This document shows positions 24,497 through 37,100 of a DNA stretch of 64,000 nucleotides, one piece after another; the first letter of the stretch is position 1; every line of letters starts with the position of its first letter. The DNA is from Phoenix dactylifera. Lineage: Eukaryota; Streptophyta; Magnoliopsida; Arecales; Arecaceae. The stretch is taken from contig NW_024067912.1 in NCBI RefSeq assembly GCF_009389715.1, forward strand, positions 124,001-188,000, in the 5' to 3' direction. Position numbers and translations under genes: made by a program. The notes below the pieces were generated by a model. It was not told the DNA's origin. It saw only the letters and a list, made by a program, of their open reading frames with translations, and searched no databases.

Positions 24497-27241
24497 ATGA
24501 ATAGTTGTAGTAGTGCTTGTATGTTCGAGGAGGAGGGGAGCTCCGCCGCCGGGGGCGGCAATGGTGGCGGTGGCGGTGGCGGGAAGTGGATGCGAACATG
24601 CGACTCGTGCCAGTCGGAGCCAAGCACGGTGTACTGCCTCGCGGACGCGGCGTATCTGTGCGTGGGGTGCGACTCACAAGTGCACACCGCGAACCGGGTG
24701 GCGTCGTGGCACGAGCGGGTGGGGGTGTGCGAGGTATGCGAGCCCGCCACCCTCACCCGCCGGGCCGACGCGGCGGCGCTCTGCGCCGCCTGCGACGCCG
24801 ACGTTCACTCCGCCAACAGGCCGCTCGCTGGCTGCCACCACCGCGTCCCCATCCTCCCCCTCCCCCCGGACCATCTTGGCCCGGGCCCTGGCCCGCCTTT
24901 TGGCGGAAAAAAGCTGGTGGGGGAGGAGGAGGTGAACCACGACGACGGTGAGGCGATGTCGTTGGTTGCTGGTTAGTGGAAACTGCAACCAGACTAATAA
25001 TTCTGGGTTTTTGTTTGGTCCGGAGGTGGATGAGTACTTGGATCTTTTGGACTACAACGATTCATGTAATGAGAACCAGAACCAAGAACAGCAGCAGCAG
25101 CAGCAGAATTATGGGAGGAATGAGGGGAGTGAGTGTGTGGTGCCTTCACAAAGAAAGGTGGTGGGATATGAAGCACAGCAGCAGAACTATGGGATGGAGA
25201 AGGAGCATGACAACTCCAATGCTGGGTTCAGTTACACTACTGCTTCGCTCGGTCACGGCGTGAGTTATTCTATAGAATCATTGGATGTTTTGTCAGGATT
25301 TTCCCTGGTCACATACATGAGTATGTTTTTGTATATTTGTTTTTCCTTTTTTTTTTTTAACTTCGGATGGATATGATGCTTTTATATATCGTTGGTGTTG
25401 TTTTTCCGTGCTCTTTGTTACTACTAGATTGCTGCTCATGTCTGTAATTTTTCCATGGTTATGTGATCTTACTTGGGTGCAAATTTTGGTGTGGTATTGT
25501 TTCACTGGAGAGGTCATGTGTGATTTTATCATTTCCATTTGGTGTGGAATAGTTGGAGAGATACAAGGATTTTGTTTATTGGCTGGCTATTTAGATCCAA
25601 GGTTAAATTTCTGATTTTTACTCTGCTAAAAAATATTGTTTTCGGTCTCATGCAAGAAACCAAAATGATTACTTCCTCTGAGCCTTTCTAATTTGTTTCT
25701 ACAATATTTCTCTTGAATTCTTGAGGTATGCCTTTCTAGTTTGTTTCTAATTTGTTCTCTCTAGTTAAATCTGCAAATATGTTAATTTTTTTTTTTTTTT
25801 GTTCCTTTGATGGCCCTCATCTCTTTACTAGCTTAGTGTTTCAACGTCCTAATTACTAACTGAAAGCCTAATCTTTGCTCTAAAAAAACAACTTTGTTGT
25901 GACTGGTCGATAGCTGCAAGTCTTCCTGTTTATTTCTATGGTAAATAAAGTGCACTTTTGGATTTCTGTTCTCTATCTATCTTATATTTCTCCTATGGTC
26001 CATGGAAACTACAAACGAGCTTTCAGGAAGATAAAAAGATTATCTTCATCCCCTAGAAGTCACCATAGTTAGAACAAACCAAAAACTCAAGTTGGCTTGA
26101 AAGTCAGCTCAGCTTTAGATTCAAGGACTCGGCCCAATCCTAAATCTACAATTTATTATTATTCGTACAATCGATATATTATGTTAATAATAATTTTTTT
26201 TAAACAAAAGATGTTAATGATTAATTGATATGTTGGCAACTATTATTTGCATGTTACCATTGAGTACTAGGAGTGATGGCAAACAAAACCCTAAACACAT
26301 GACACATGATGGGAATTAGAAATGTGAGCATTATAGGGATGGTTGAGAATATTAGAAATAATGTGCTCTTAGGGATGGATGAGGAATAGGAGCCTCAATT
26401 CTTCATATTCTATTTATATTTTTATATTTTTACACTAAATATACCAAAAGACACTCTAAATATTTGTACACTAAATATACCAAAAGACACTCCAAAAGAT
26501 GGCTCTCGAGTAGTTTGTAGATGGTGTCTAGGACTTTATTGAGTCGAACAACTCGGACTTAGTTTTAAGTAACTCAGCAAGTCAGCCAAGTCAAGACCGA
26601 TCCGAAACCTAAGGTTTACAAAACCAAGATCTCGAAAACTTGCTGCGTCAAGTTGACTTGACCAAGTTTCAAACGAACTCAATGAATTTTTAAACAATAG
26701 AACCCACATGATCTCTTAGAAAGATAATGATCATCAAGCATTTATTGAAACAACTTAGGTGTCTCCATGGCAAACATCATGGAGAAACAAAAATTAACCT
26801 ATGCATTTGGTGAGTCTTTTAATTTCCTTCTCATACTCCTGCTCCATTGACCATCTAACAGATAATTCTCAGGTTTCTTTCTCACCAATGGAAGCGAGTG
26901 TAGTACCAGACACCACCATGACCAACATCTCAAGCTCTCATATCCGACCTTCCACAGTGACCACACACCTCGTCTCAAGCAATTCACTTCAAATGCCACC
27001 TCAATTCACTGCCATGAACAGGGAAGCCAGGATTCTCAGATACAGGGAGAAGAAGAAGACTAGAAAACTTGAGAAGAGAATAAGGTATGCATCAAGGAAG
27101 GTAAATGCCGAGACCCGACCAAGGATAAAGGGCCGGTTCGCTAAGAGATCAGACATTGAGCTCGATGTGGATCAGATGTTTTCCAGCTCTCTAATATTCA
27201 AAGGCAGCGATGGGATCGTCCCCTCATTCTTATGCCCATAG
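24497..27241 (+). pseudogene. CONSTANS-like B-box/CCT transcription factor (BBX group), with frameshift
   Basis: Exon 1 is 24497-25259 (donor GGC|GTGAGT) and exon 2 is 26873-27241. The product has B-box 1 at about residues 35-74 ([13 protein letters not shown]...CVGCD...H), B-box 2 at about 78-115, an acidic/Gln-rich middle (a Gln run near 25090-25107), and a C-terminal CCT domain ([17 protein letters not shown] ... [13 protein letters not shown]). The family regulates flowering and light responses in the nucleus. Exon 1 is 763 nt, one more than a multiple of three. The B-box frame stops at TAG 24974-24976, while the middle and C-terminal regions lie in another frame, so a single extra base lies close to 24961-24965. 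Position 88, the third zinc ligand of B-box 2, is Arg (CGC, 24758-24760) where Cys is expected. If the base is an assembly error, the protein would be about 376 aa. I call it a probable pseudogene, with a damaged allele or sequencing error as alternatives. The intron holds no gene. Confidence 0.85.
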
Positions 27242-29583
27242 AAGAAAGCAGCATTATTTGAGAGAAGTATGAGGGACCATGATATCCCATGTCAGGATAG
27301 GTAGTCCAGTGCAATGAATAACATGTGCAGTAGTTCCATAAAGGTCAACTTCAAGCAACCTTTAAGTATATCCACTGCCAGCCTTCGCTAATGGCTCTAT
27401 GAACCATTTCTAGCTTTGAAACATGAGTAGTATGATTTGGTTATTTGTGGAGTGCTGGATGGAAGAATATCTACAAGGAGGAAAGCATTTGTTGACCACC
27501 TAAGGTTGCTAAATAATGCATATTGGAACATATATAGATCTTGAGATACAAATGCTGTTAAGTGTTTGATGAATAGTAATTGTAATTAGAGTTAACTTGG
27601 GAGATGTGTCCTAAAATTGGGAGAATAAGAGGATGGATAGCATTTCCCTAATAGAATTTTGACACTTCTCTGATTGAGCCCAAGTAGAGCATATAGTTTC
27701 TTTTTCTTTTTCCTTTTTTTTATTTTAAATTAATGATGATAATAGACATTTTTTATAAAAAAAATATATGAACAAGAAATAAGAATGAAAACAAGAATAG
27801 AACAAAAAGGGAAAAACTCTTAAGCAGCATAATGAAGATGCATATTGTGTTTGTTTGGTAACCATATGCATATTGTGTTGGAATTACTAAGAAAAATAGG
27901 GCACACATCTCTCGCAGCACAATATGCAGGCAATGAGACCTTTTAGAGCAATAGATCAAGCCCCAAATACAAAAGCAGAGGATTTTCCCCCTTGTACCCA
28001 CAAAGGAAAGGCAAATGGGTAGTCTTACTAGACAAACTTTTAGAAAAAGAATCTAAATAAAGATTCCTTCCTAGCTTCATCCAAATGTGATATACCTCAT
28101 CTAAATGCCAATATTGATTGATAGTTTAAATTATTTTTCTATTGGAAACGCTAGGTTAAAATTTCTTAGGTGTTAATAAGAGATCAAATGAAAAGAATCT
28201 AAAGCTAATATGATACCCTAATTACAACATAATCCCTAGTTTAACTTACAAAATGTAAGTAGCTATATAGGACTTGTCAAGGAGGATTCCTATTGTTTTG
28301 CACGACGTAGACCAAACCACAATCCTATAGTTCTAGTAACTTCTTGATATGCAACAAAAATTCAGAATTTTTCTCTACTTTTTATAATGAAGAAACTTTG
28401 AGACCTTTACTTCCCCTGTCCATTCCTCGATTTAGGGCATCATTCTTTTTCCCTTTTTCCTAATTGTTTGCATCCAAAATTTAATTTAGGTCAATTATGA
28501 TGCATGACCAAGATTCTGGGGATAATTTATGTTTGAATATGTGGAAGAATCAAAATTGACCACTTGTCACTTTACAAGAGGCCATATATGGATGGTTGAT
28601 TGCTGGATTTAACTTTGTAAAGGAAGTTATCAAGAACTGGGAAAGTTATTTGTAGGAACAACCATCCAAAAGGAGTAACCATTGTAAGGGACCTGCCGGT
28701 AACTACCATCCAAGAAAGTTATTGCTGAAAAAAACTTTCTTTCTCATGATAAAGTTAAGAAGTGGATCTCATTTGGGCTCTCTCTCTCTCTCTCTCTCTC
28801 CGCAACAACAATGGCATCATATTTGGCCATTGAACTCAGCTATTGCAACAACGATCCTAGAACTGAGATTAAGCCTCTTGTATAGAAGGTCTACCTATTC
28901 TAGAGCATTTCTTGGCATTCTCAATTATTTATTTCAATATCTCAAACTGTATTTTAATTGATGATATCCTATTATTATATCGATCATTATCCTTATACTA
29001 GTCGTGACTACTATTATGAAAATTATGATTATAATGATTGTTTTTCCAATCTAGATGATGTCCATCTTATTTTCGAGATGATTATTTGAAAGTGATGATT
29101 ATGGGTATATCAATGATGACCCCAACAAGGCATTGGATAATTTGTGAAAGTTGATGAAGGAACTACCTTAACGCGCTTTTGATGCTTTGCAGCAAATCCA
29201 TTATCATGTTCATATGGCAAATTATAAGTCCTCATTATCGGGACATGGAAAAATACTCACCACTATTCTTATGGCTTAATACAAATACATTGAGAAAAAA
29301 ATATTATTATTTGAATTGTCTATTTAATGGCGCCGTTGAAAATTTGACAATGTTTTCATATAAGATTACTACCAACCAAATATAGTAATCTTTTCTTGAC
29401 ATCACTTTCTAGAGTAATTTTTCCACCAACCAAATATAGAAATTTATTTTCCTACGCAAACATTTTTTCAGATAAATAATTTTTCATGAATCACCATGTT
29501 ACCTCGTAATCTAATATACCCCAACTAAACAAACCTTTAGAGACCCACCACCCAAAAACTAAAATAGGTATTTTTAAGATGAA
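27242..29583. other. Intergenic region, 3' side of the CONSTANS-like gene
   Basis: AT-rich. The first few hundred bases should be 3' UTR. It contains a CT microsatellite at 28778-28801. No open frame with a recognisable domain was found. The next gene, the ceramide synthase, is convergent. Confidence 0.55.
28778..28801. repeat. (CT)12 microsatellite
   Basis: Uninterrupted CT dinucleotides, about 12 units, in intergenic DNA. Confidence 0.95.
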
Positions 29584-30005
29584 TTTTTTGCATGAATACC
29601 CTTCTAAAAATTTAAATATACGTGAATACCCTTTTAAAATTTATATTTATTTTTGTACCCTCGTAAAATACTATTTTTGCACAAATGCTCCAAATATAAC
29701 GGTATTTCTAACACAGTTAATAAAAACCATATTTATTTTAATTAAAAATAAAATATATTTTTAAAATTACTTTTTTGTCTCTTATTCCGATCGCCTTATA
29801 AATAATTTTTTTTGCACATCTACTTATTAAGAATATTTTAGTCATTTTAATTTGAAACTGTTAATTTTTTAACAGCGTTAGATGACATGAGTACATATGC
29901 AAAAACAAGAATAAAAAAGAGTAGACATGCAAATATTAATTTTAAAAAAATATTAATATAAAATTCGATATTTAAGAGGATATTCATGCAAAAAAAAAAA
30001 AAAAA
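29584..30005. mobile_element. Putative MITE with about 25-bp terminal inverted repeats
   Basis: The left end TTTTTTGCATGAATACCC is mirrored at the right end. The right end read on the other strand gives TTTTTTGCATGAATATCC, and similarity continues with CTCTTAAAT against CTTCTAAAA. The interior is AT-rich with short GAATACCC-type repeats and no ORF. I could not define a target duplication because both ends merge into A/T runs, so the superfamily is left open (Mutator-like is possible). Confidence 0.5.
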
Positions 30006-31173
30006 TTGAGATTCGAAACTTCTACTATTTTGTCTCCGTAGGGAAGATGAGTTTTAGCTCCTTAGTTCCCAAATACATTATGTTCATCCTTGATCAGTAA
30101 AACCTCATAAAAAGATCCAAACCATTTTTCCTACCACTAGACTTCATGGCTCAAAGTTAAAGCATGAAGTTAGGCAATGGACCACAGCTCAGTCTGACCC
30201 CATGCTGGATTCCCTCCAACCATATCGCATAGAGCTTGACTATTCATGGGTGTGACCCAAACTTCATACCAGATCAATTTCCATCCCCATTTTGTGCGCC
30301 TAGACTTCTTCTACCTCCAAGCAAAATCACCAAGACCAGCAAAGACCAATCCTCACACTCCAAGCTATTTCAGTGTATGTACAAGTTCCTCTTTCATATG
30401 ATTCCTTTCCCACCATAAACTTCAGACTGCCACTTCTATCTCAACTGCAAAAATTGAACACATCAGCAACGGGGGAATAGAACATTCAGAAGTCCAATAA
30501 CTCAAGGCATCAAGATCATAATCCCTCAAAGCCTCTTTGTGATGACCTGGAAGGTGGATAAGGTTGTATGCCAAGGGTTGACAACTTTCAAACAATCATC
30601 TATGATCAGCGCAGAAGATTATATGGTGACCAACAAAATCCTGATTACAGGCATTTGTAACCCTACTACCTTCGAAGGGAGAATACCAGTTCATTAATAT
30701 TATTAATATATGAAAGATAAAAGAAAATGAAAAATACTGGTGGATGACTGGAACTCATAGGAAATCATTAATAATGCAACTGGAGATCTCATTTTGGGAC
30801 AATTTTGGCCAATAGATTAGCCATGAATCAAATGTATATTCAATCAGTATTATCTGATCTTGCATCCACATCTGTTTCCAAAATAAATATACAGAAGTCC
30901 TCTAATGATGAGGTATCTCCATTATCAGCAACACCACTTCAAAAAATACATGAAATGGGAGCGTGAATTCTAAATGTCTGGTTGTAAGCTTCATCTGAAA
31001 AATGAGAATAGGCTGATCCTCTTTCCAACACCATCAAGCCATCTGAATTCTAGTAGCCAGCACAGAATTAAGCAAATCAGAACAACAATAGCGATGAACA
31101 TGAGAAAGAAGCATGATTTTTTGGCGAAGTCGGTGTCTACAAGAGTGAGTACATAGCTAACAGTCTTCCCGAG
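30006..31173. other. Intergenic region and probable 3' UTR of the ceramide synthase gene
   Basis: No gene recognised. The part adjoining 31173 should be the 3' UTR of the minus-strand LAG1 gene. The rest is non-repetitive AT-rich DNA as far as can be seen. Confidence 0.5.
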
Positions 31174-34100
31174 TTAATCTTCATGTTCCTCTTCATCTTC
31201 AGAATCTACATTAAAAAAATAACGAAATTGCAGTAAGGAACAGCTCCCAAGAAGTGCTTTGGGACATCAAAGAATGAAGCATGAAAATTTATGTTAAATT
31301 TAACAGGAATAAAGTTGATATTTTAAGAGACCAGAATGTGCTATCATTTACCATACAAAAAGACTTTCAAATTAAGCATTAATTTTGTGAATCTACCATA
31401 AGAAGTTCAGATGTCCGTGAGTTTGTGTTTGTGTTTGGGTATTCATCTGGTAAATGTGTTTTGCAAATACATCAATAAAAAAGGCAATTACCAGATCGAA
31501 CATCATCCCCAATATTTCCTCTGGACTGAATTTGCTTTACAAGCATCCGGAAGATTAAAACCCACCAGTAAATGTGAAGAACAAGCAGCGAGAATAGAAG
31601 TGTGTTGAAGATATAATAATATATTGGTCCTTCAAACTTGTGCTTCTCCTTGTCCAGAGACAGTAAAACTTCATAACTGCCACATCAGGCCAAAAATGAG
31701 AGATAAGGTTATATGTTCTTAAAATACTACCGGACAAAACTTCCAGACTAGATGGAAACAGCTGATTCAATATCAAACACAAGAGATCAGTATTAGTTAC
31801 AAAAGTACAAATTATATAGTGCATAAATATTATGCCAAGCAAAATGATGTATTCCACCAGTAATTGTGTTCAAAGAAATCATTGACTTAGCTTTATGAGC
31901 TAATAGCGTAGAGTTGCAGGATAACTTTGAAACTACTCTTCAAAATGTCATATTAGACATGACGAAAATATCCAAAGCCAAACCAAACCGTGTCAAAATA
32001 TTATAGGCCTTCTTAAGAGATCATGCCCTTTCAGCAATTTTAGGCCCAACTTAGGGCATTTTTTGGAATAACCTTTTCAATTTTGCTGTTTCTTTGCTCT
32101 TAAGGAGTGCACAACATGACAACTCTACAGAATAAAAAGTTTAAGAAAAATGCAATATGACCTTAAAGTCGTTTATCAATATGCATAAGCAATCTAGGAA
32201 AAAGGGAATATACTATGATTTAGACAAATCATGGGGTATTCAACCTCTTAAAAGTAAGCGTTCATTTTTTGTTGTTGTGATGGATTCCCTGCTTTCAAAT
32301 TCCACTGCAGAAACCACCTTTGAGTGAGGGTGGTTTGGGGGTGCAGTCACTTCTAATGAGGCGAGAGGCACTCCTGGCGCGGCGGGCGGTGCAGATTGTT
32401 CTGGAGCCATGCGGATTATGGAGTCAGGTCATGATCGGTAGATATTGTCGAGCTGGCTTAGCTGGACCGGTGGCGGGTGGCCGGAGGAGTTCCTTTATGT
32501 GGCGGGAGATTGGAAGGTATGTGCCTATGGCCCTGGCATATTCTAGATGGTTGATTGGCGACGGACGGAGCATTGATGTGATGGCGGACCCATGGGTGGA
32601 CGCTCTTCCATTGAGGTTGTGGCCGACGATGATTAGCGGTCAGGGGATGGCGGGGCTCCGGGTGTGTGACCTTCTCAGGCCGGGGGAGGCAGAGTGGGAT
32701 ACCGACAGACTGGGCCAGTTATTCGGGGAGCATTTAGCAGAGCGGGTACGAGCCCTTCCCATTCCGGGATCAGCAGGTCCAGATGTCAGAGTATGGAGCA
32801 CCACTTGCAGGGCCAGAGTCAGGGTTGGTGATGTTTCTCGGGTTATCCAGCAGGAGTCAGAGCTGGGTAGGCATTGTGGCTGGGTATGGAGGTTTGGGCT
32901 ACACCAGAGGGTTGCACTATTTCTCTGAAAGGTAGCCTGGGACCGCTTGCCGACGAGCTTGGCATTGAGCCGACGTGGTGTTAGCATCCCCTCTGTGTGC
33001 CTGTATTGTGAGGTAGACGAGACAGTGGATCACGCACTATTCCAGTGTGTCTGGGCGAGGCGGACATGGAGGCTGTCTGGGATCCCGGAGGGTGTGTGGA
33101 GTCGGAGGGAGTGTTTTCTGGAGGAGGTTCGGCGTTGGTCTAGCTCCCTTCAGATGCGTCGGGAGGCTATTAGGGTGTCCTGCATCGTATACCAGCTATG
33201 GATGGCCAGGAACGCCCGAGTGTTTGGCGAGCACAGTCCGTCCCCACGGTTCGTGATGGAGCGGGCTCGGGCTCGGGCTCGGGCTCAGGCAGCAGAGTTT
33301 CTTCATGTAGGCTCGGAGCATAGACCTTTGACAGCTCGGGACATCTGGGACTCCCATACTGCTTCGGCAGCTTCTCATACGGTGTTTTTCACCTGGGAGC
33401 CCCCACCCCCGAGTTTCCTCAAGGTCAATTTTGATGGCTCAGTCCTGGATGGGGGCAGGAGAGGAGGGGCGGGATTTGTTATCAGGGGCCCGAGCTCCAG
33501 CACGGTGGCAGCAGGGGGTTGTCAGATCTTTGATACCTCGGTCCCAGGGGCAGAGCTGCGTGCGGCTTGGATGGAATTGCGGTATGCACGACATGTACTT
33601 CAGGCGAGTTCCATTTTCTTGGAGGGCGATTCGGCCACAGTGATCAGCTGGATCCAGCAGGGCACTCGCAGCGGTGGAGGAGTTCATCCTTTGCTCCGTG
33701 ACATATGGTTGATAGTGAGAGAGGTGATTAGCTTTCGAGCTATGCATGTATATCGTGAGGCCAATGGGGCGGCCGACTGGGTGGCAGCATATGTTGCGAG
33801 CCACTCAGGAGGCACCCTATGGGTTGGTGGAGATGATTTACCCGGTGCATTCCGGGATCTTTTGGTTGCAGATTCTACTGGGTGTATTCGTACCTGTGTT
33901 GTATGAAACATCCGTTTTTAGCAACCAAAAAAAAAAAAAAGAAACATAAAATGTCAGTGAAAACTCTTTCCACCCTATATTTGCTCCTCGCACAATTTGT
34001 TACCACTTCCAGAATCTATGATAGGGCGGGCCTTGGCACAATGGCAAGGTTGTTCCATTATGATATGTATGTCACGAGTTCCAAACACAAAAATAGCCTC

Positions 34101-37100
34101 TACACGCAAGGATAAAACTGCGTACATCTACCTCTCCCCAGACCATGCAGTGGCAACAGCTGAGACATCCTTTTTTTGCAGGATCTATGATAGTCCCCTT
34201 ACTATTGCTGACCTCTACTACTGCTGTCAGCTCCACCAGCTGATTATACTATCTAATAGCCAATGGTCTGAACACAATTTTAGAAGCTACATATTGATAT
34301 GACCACCTTCTACTAGCATTCAGGCCTTCCATTAGTGGACATGTCCAACTGTTTATTAACGCTTATAGAAGCATTACATTGATCATTGTCATATCCCAAA
34401 ATCTAATTCTTACTACACCCAACTGATACTCATAGAACTTTCCTAAAATCTAGTTCAAATCTGAAACAGTAAGCAAACTATCTTGCAAAGATTAATCTAG
34501 CCTGTCTACATGACTGATGCTCTAATTTTGTTCCTTCAGCGCTCTGGACAACAGATCATGGGCTTGAATCAACATGATAAGAATTATACCACAAGATCTA
34601 CAACCATGACCTCATCATATGGTTCCACTTTATACCAGCATCTCGACCCAGAGATCTTCCTAATATCATGAAGAAGGTTGTTCCACTTTGAGATGATAGA
34701 GGTCCATGTATGATTCCTACACTATCCAATTGCCAGATGGTTGTTCTGTTACCCTCTAATGAACAATCAATTAGCTATGGACCATCTGTCAATAAACTGT
34801 CAACAAATCCAGTGAATCAACGAGGAAATGATTCTCATACTGCCCTCTTGATGGCTGACATTAGAGCTATGACATGATCTCACCATGTGCTCATATGGAT
34901 CTTAATTGTTCAAGGTTCACAATCTCAATACTGGATCCCATACTAATACCATGCTAATAAAGTGTCCATATGCCCAGTACAGGGATCAGATTAGTGTTTT
35001 GAGGCTCGCTACACCCTTCATACAAAATCTCTATTCAGTACTGATACAGTACGGTATGTCCGGTATGGGGCAATACGAACCAATACGACGAACCTTGGTT
35101 TTCAGATAAGAAAATTGCCATTGCTTTTTCAATTTTTAAGTCATTTGTTACCATAGTTTTGCAAATTATATGAAAAATCAAAACTCATAAGACTTGTAAC
35201 CGAATCAAACAAATTTTTGGAGTAAACAGTTTCAAAAAAATGCTCAAAGAACGGAATACATGACATGAAAAATTGCAGCTTTAGAAGTTCTTGTGAATAT
35301 AATTCTTAAATGTATATTAACAAAGAAACAGACAGAATTGTCTTGAATGGGAAGAAAATATACTATAATATGCAATTCCAATAGCCATCATCTTTAGTTT
35401 CTATCCGTAATAAACTATTGATGCACTGAAACTCCCCTAAATGGGTTTGTCCTTTCCTCCTTAACTATGACAATGAGAGCACTGAAATCATGGCTTGCTA
35501 TATTGGACTTTACCACCCATTATGGAGCATATCATACCATATTGCTAGGCTATTAAAACCGGTATGCCTCCATATCAAATGTCAATAACAAGGTTGTACC
35601 ATAAAGTGTCCATACAGGGAGTACCAACTGGGTACTGGTACAAGTCCAATACCAAGATTGAAAACCGGGATTGAAATCATGCAGTTTATGGTACCTACAT
35701 TGAGCAACTCATGCTTACCTTGTACTTCGGAGGATCCAGAAAGGGAAATATATGAGGCGAAGTATAATCCATGAAGCAACAAAAAGAAGAAATGACACAT
35801 TGGCCAGCCACTCACAAGCACCATACTTCGCCATCTTCCCCATTTCTAAAAACACATCGCTTGCATCATGAACGGCCAACACAACCGATCCAACACGAGC
35901 AAACCTGTTTGTAAGGTAAGATAAGAAACAGTCTCATATCAAAAGAAACATAACTATTGTAACCATCAGCAGAAATAAGGATTTTAGAAAAGTAACAAAA
36001 AAAACAGATGTAATATTTTATGGTTTAGACAATGCTCCAATTGCAAACCTTGCTTAACACTTAGTATATGTCTTTTTACAAACTTGAATCCTATTCTTTT
36101 CATTTTTTTCAACACAAAAATTTAGTGATCTTTCTAAAAATGCTATTCATTTGGCAATTCATGGTTATATATGGGGCTATACTGCAATGCCATATGAAAC
36201 AAATTGACAATCTCTGTAATCGTGCAGCCATAAAATAAATGTGTACCAGCATTGGCATGTCTAAATGCAAGTTTTACCCAAAGCTTGCATGTTTGTAACA
36301 ATTCGAGTAGTCATTACAAAATAGGCATAGAAATTATGGTCCAAGAGGCACACCAACAATCGCACTGAAACTAGGAAAAGTTTCAGGTCAACAATAACAC
36401 AGTTCACAACAATTTATTAAGTGATATCAGTTGCAATATCTTGAAGAACCTCTTATAGCAGGGCAAAACAGGTTGATTTGCAATCAACTAAGATTGTTTA
36501 TTTAGTTAATATACTCACCATGCAAGGACTTCAAGGATATGTAAAATATAATAGTTGTCACCTGTTTGTGACTTTCGATTGATGGTAAGTATTAGTGGAG
36601 AGCAGAAGATCGAACCCTATATTCACTAGCGTAACATCCAAGTGCAGGAATATAATGGTTTCTGTCCATGCAGTATCATACTTACAAAATCCATAAGGCT
36701 CATGCAAAGAGGATTTACCCATCATGTGAATATCCCAATGGGAACTATTTTCTTATTCATGGATGTAATCCACCGAAATCTGTTTCTAATTTATAAATAA
36801 CACAGATCACCGAACCTTGGTTCGGGTACAATCCCTCGCCACTTTAGAAAAAAGGCGGAGGTTTGATTCCAGGGAGCATTGGCCCTTGCTTCAACCAGGC
36901 CACGATTCTGCAAGCAATGGCTCAATCAGCCCGGGGTCTAGGCTCCAGCCTAGGTGGGGTAAGGTGGAGTAGGTATGGGGTAGAGGACAAGGAATGGCCC
37001 CTCCCAATTTCAAAAGAAAAAAAAAAATTATAGATAACATAGAAGTGGATGGCCAAAAAAACCTTTTTGGTTTCGTGCACAATGGACGGTCATTTCTTGG

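Noticed and set aside
24513..24988. Several long frames on both strands (Arg/Pro/Gly-rich) over the B-box exon
   Set aside because: They are shadows caused by the GC-rich sequence of the CONSTANS-like exon 1, which has clear B-box motifs in one frame.
34030..34085. A-box and B-box like a tRNA gene
   Set aside because: No cloverleaf can be formed, and the downstream conserved words plus the TSD show a SINE rather than a tRNA gene.
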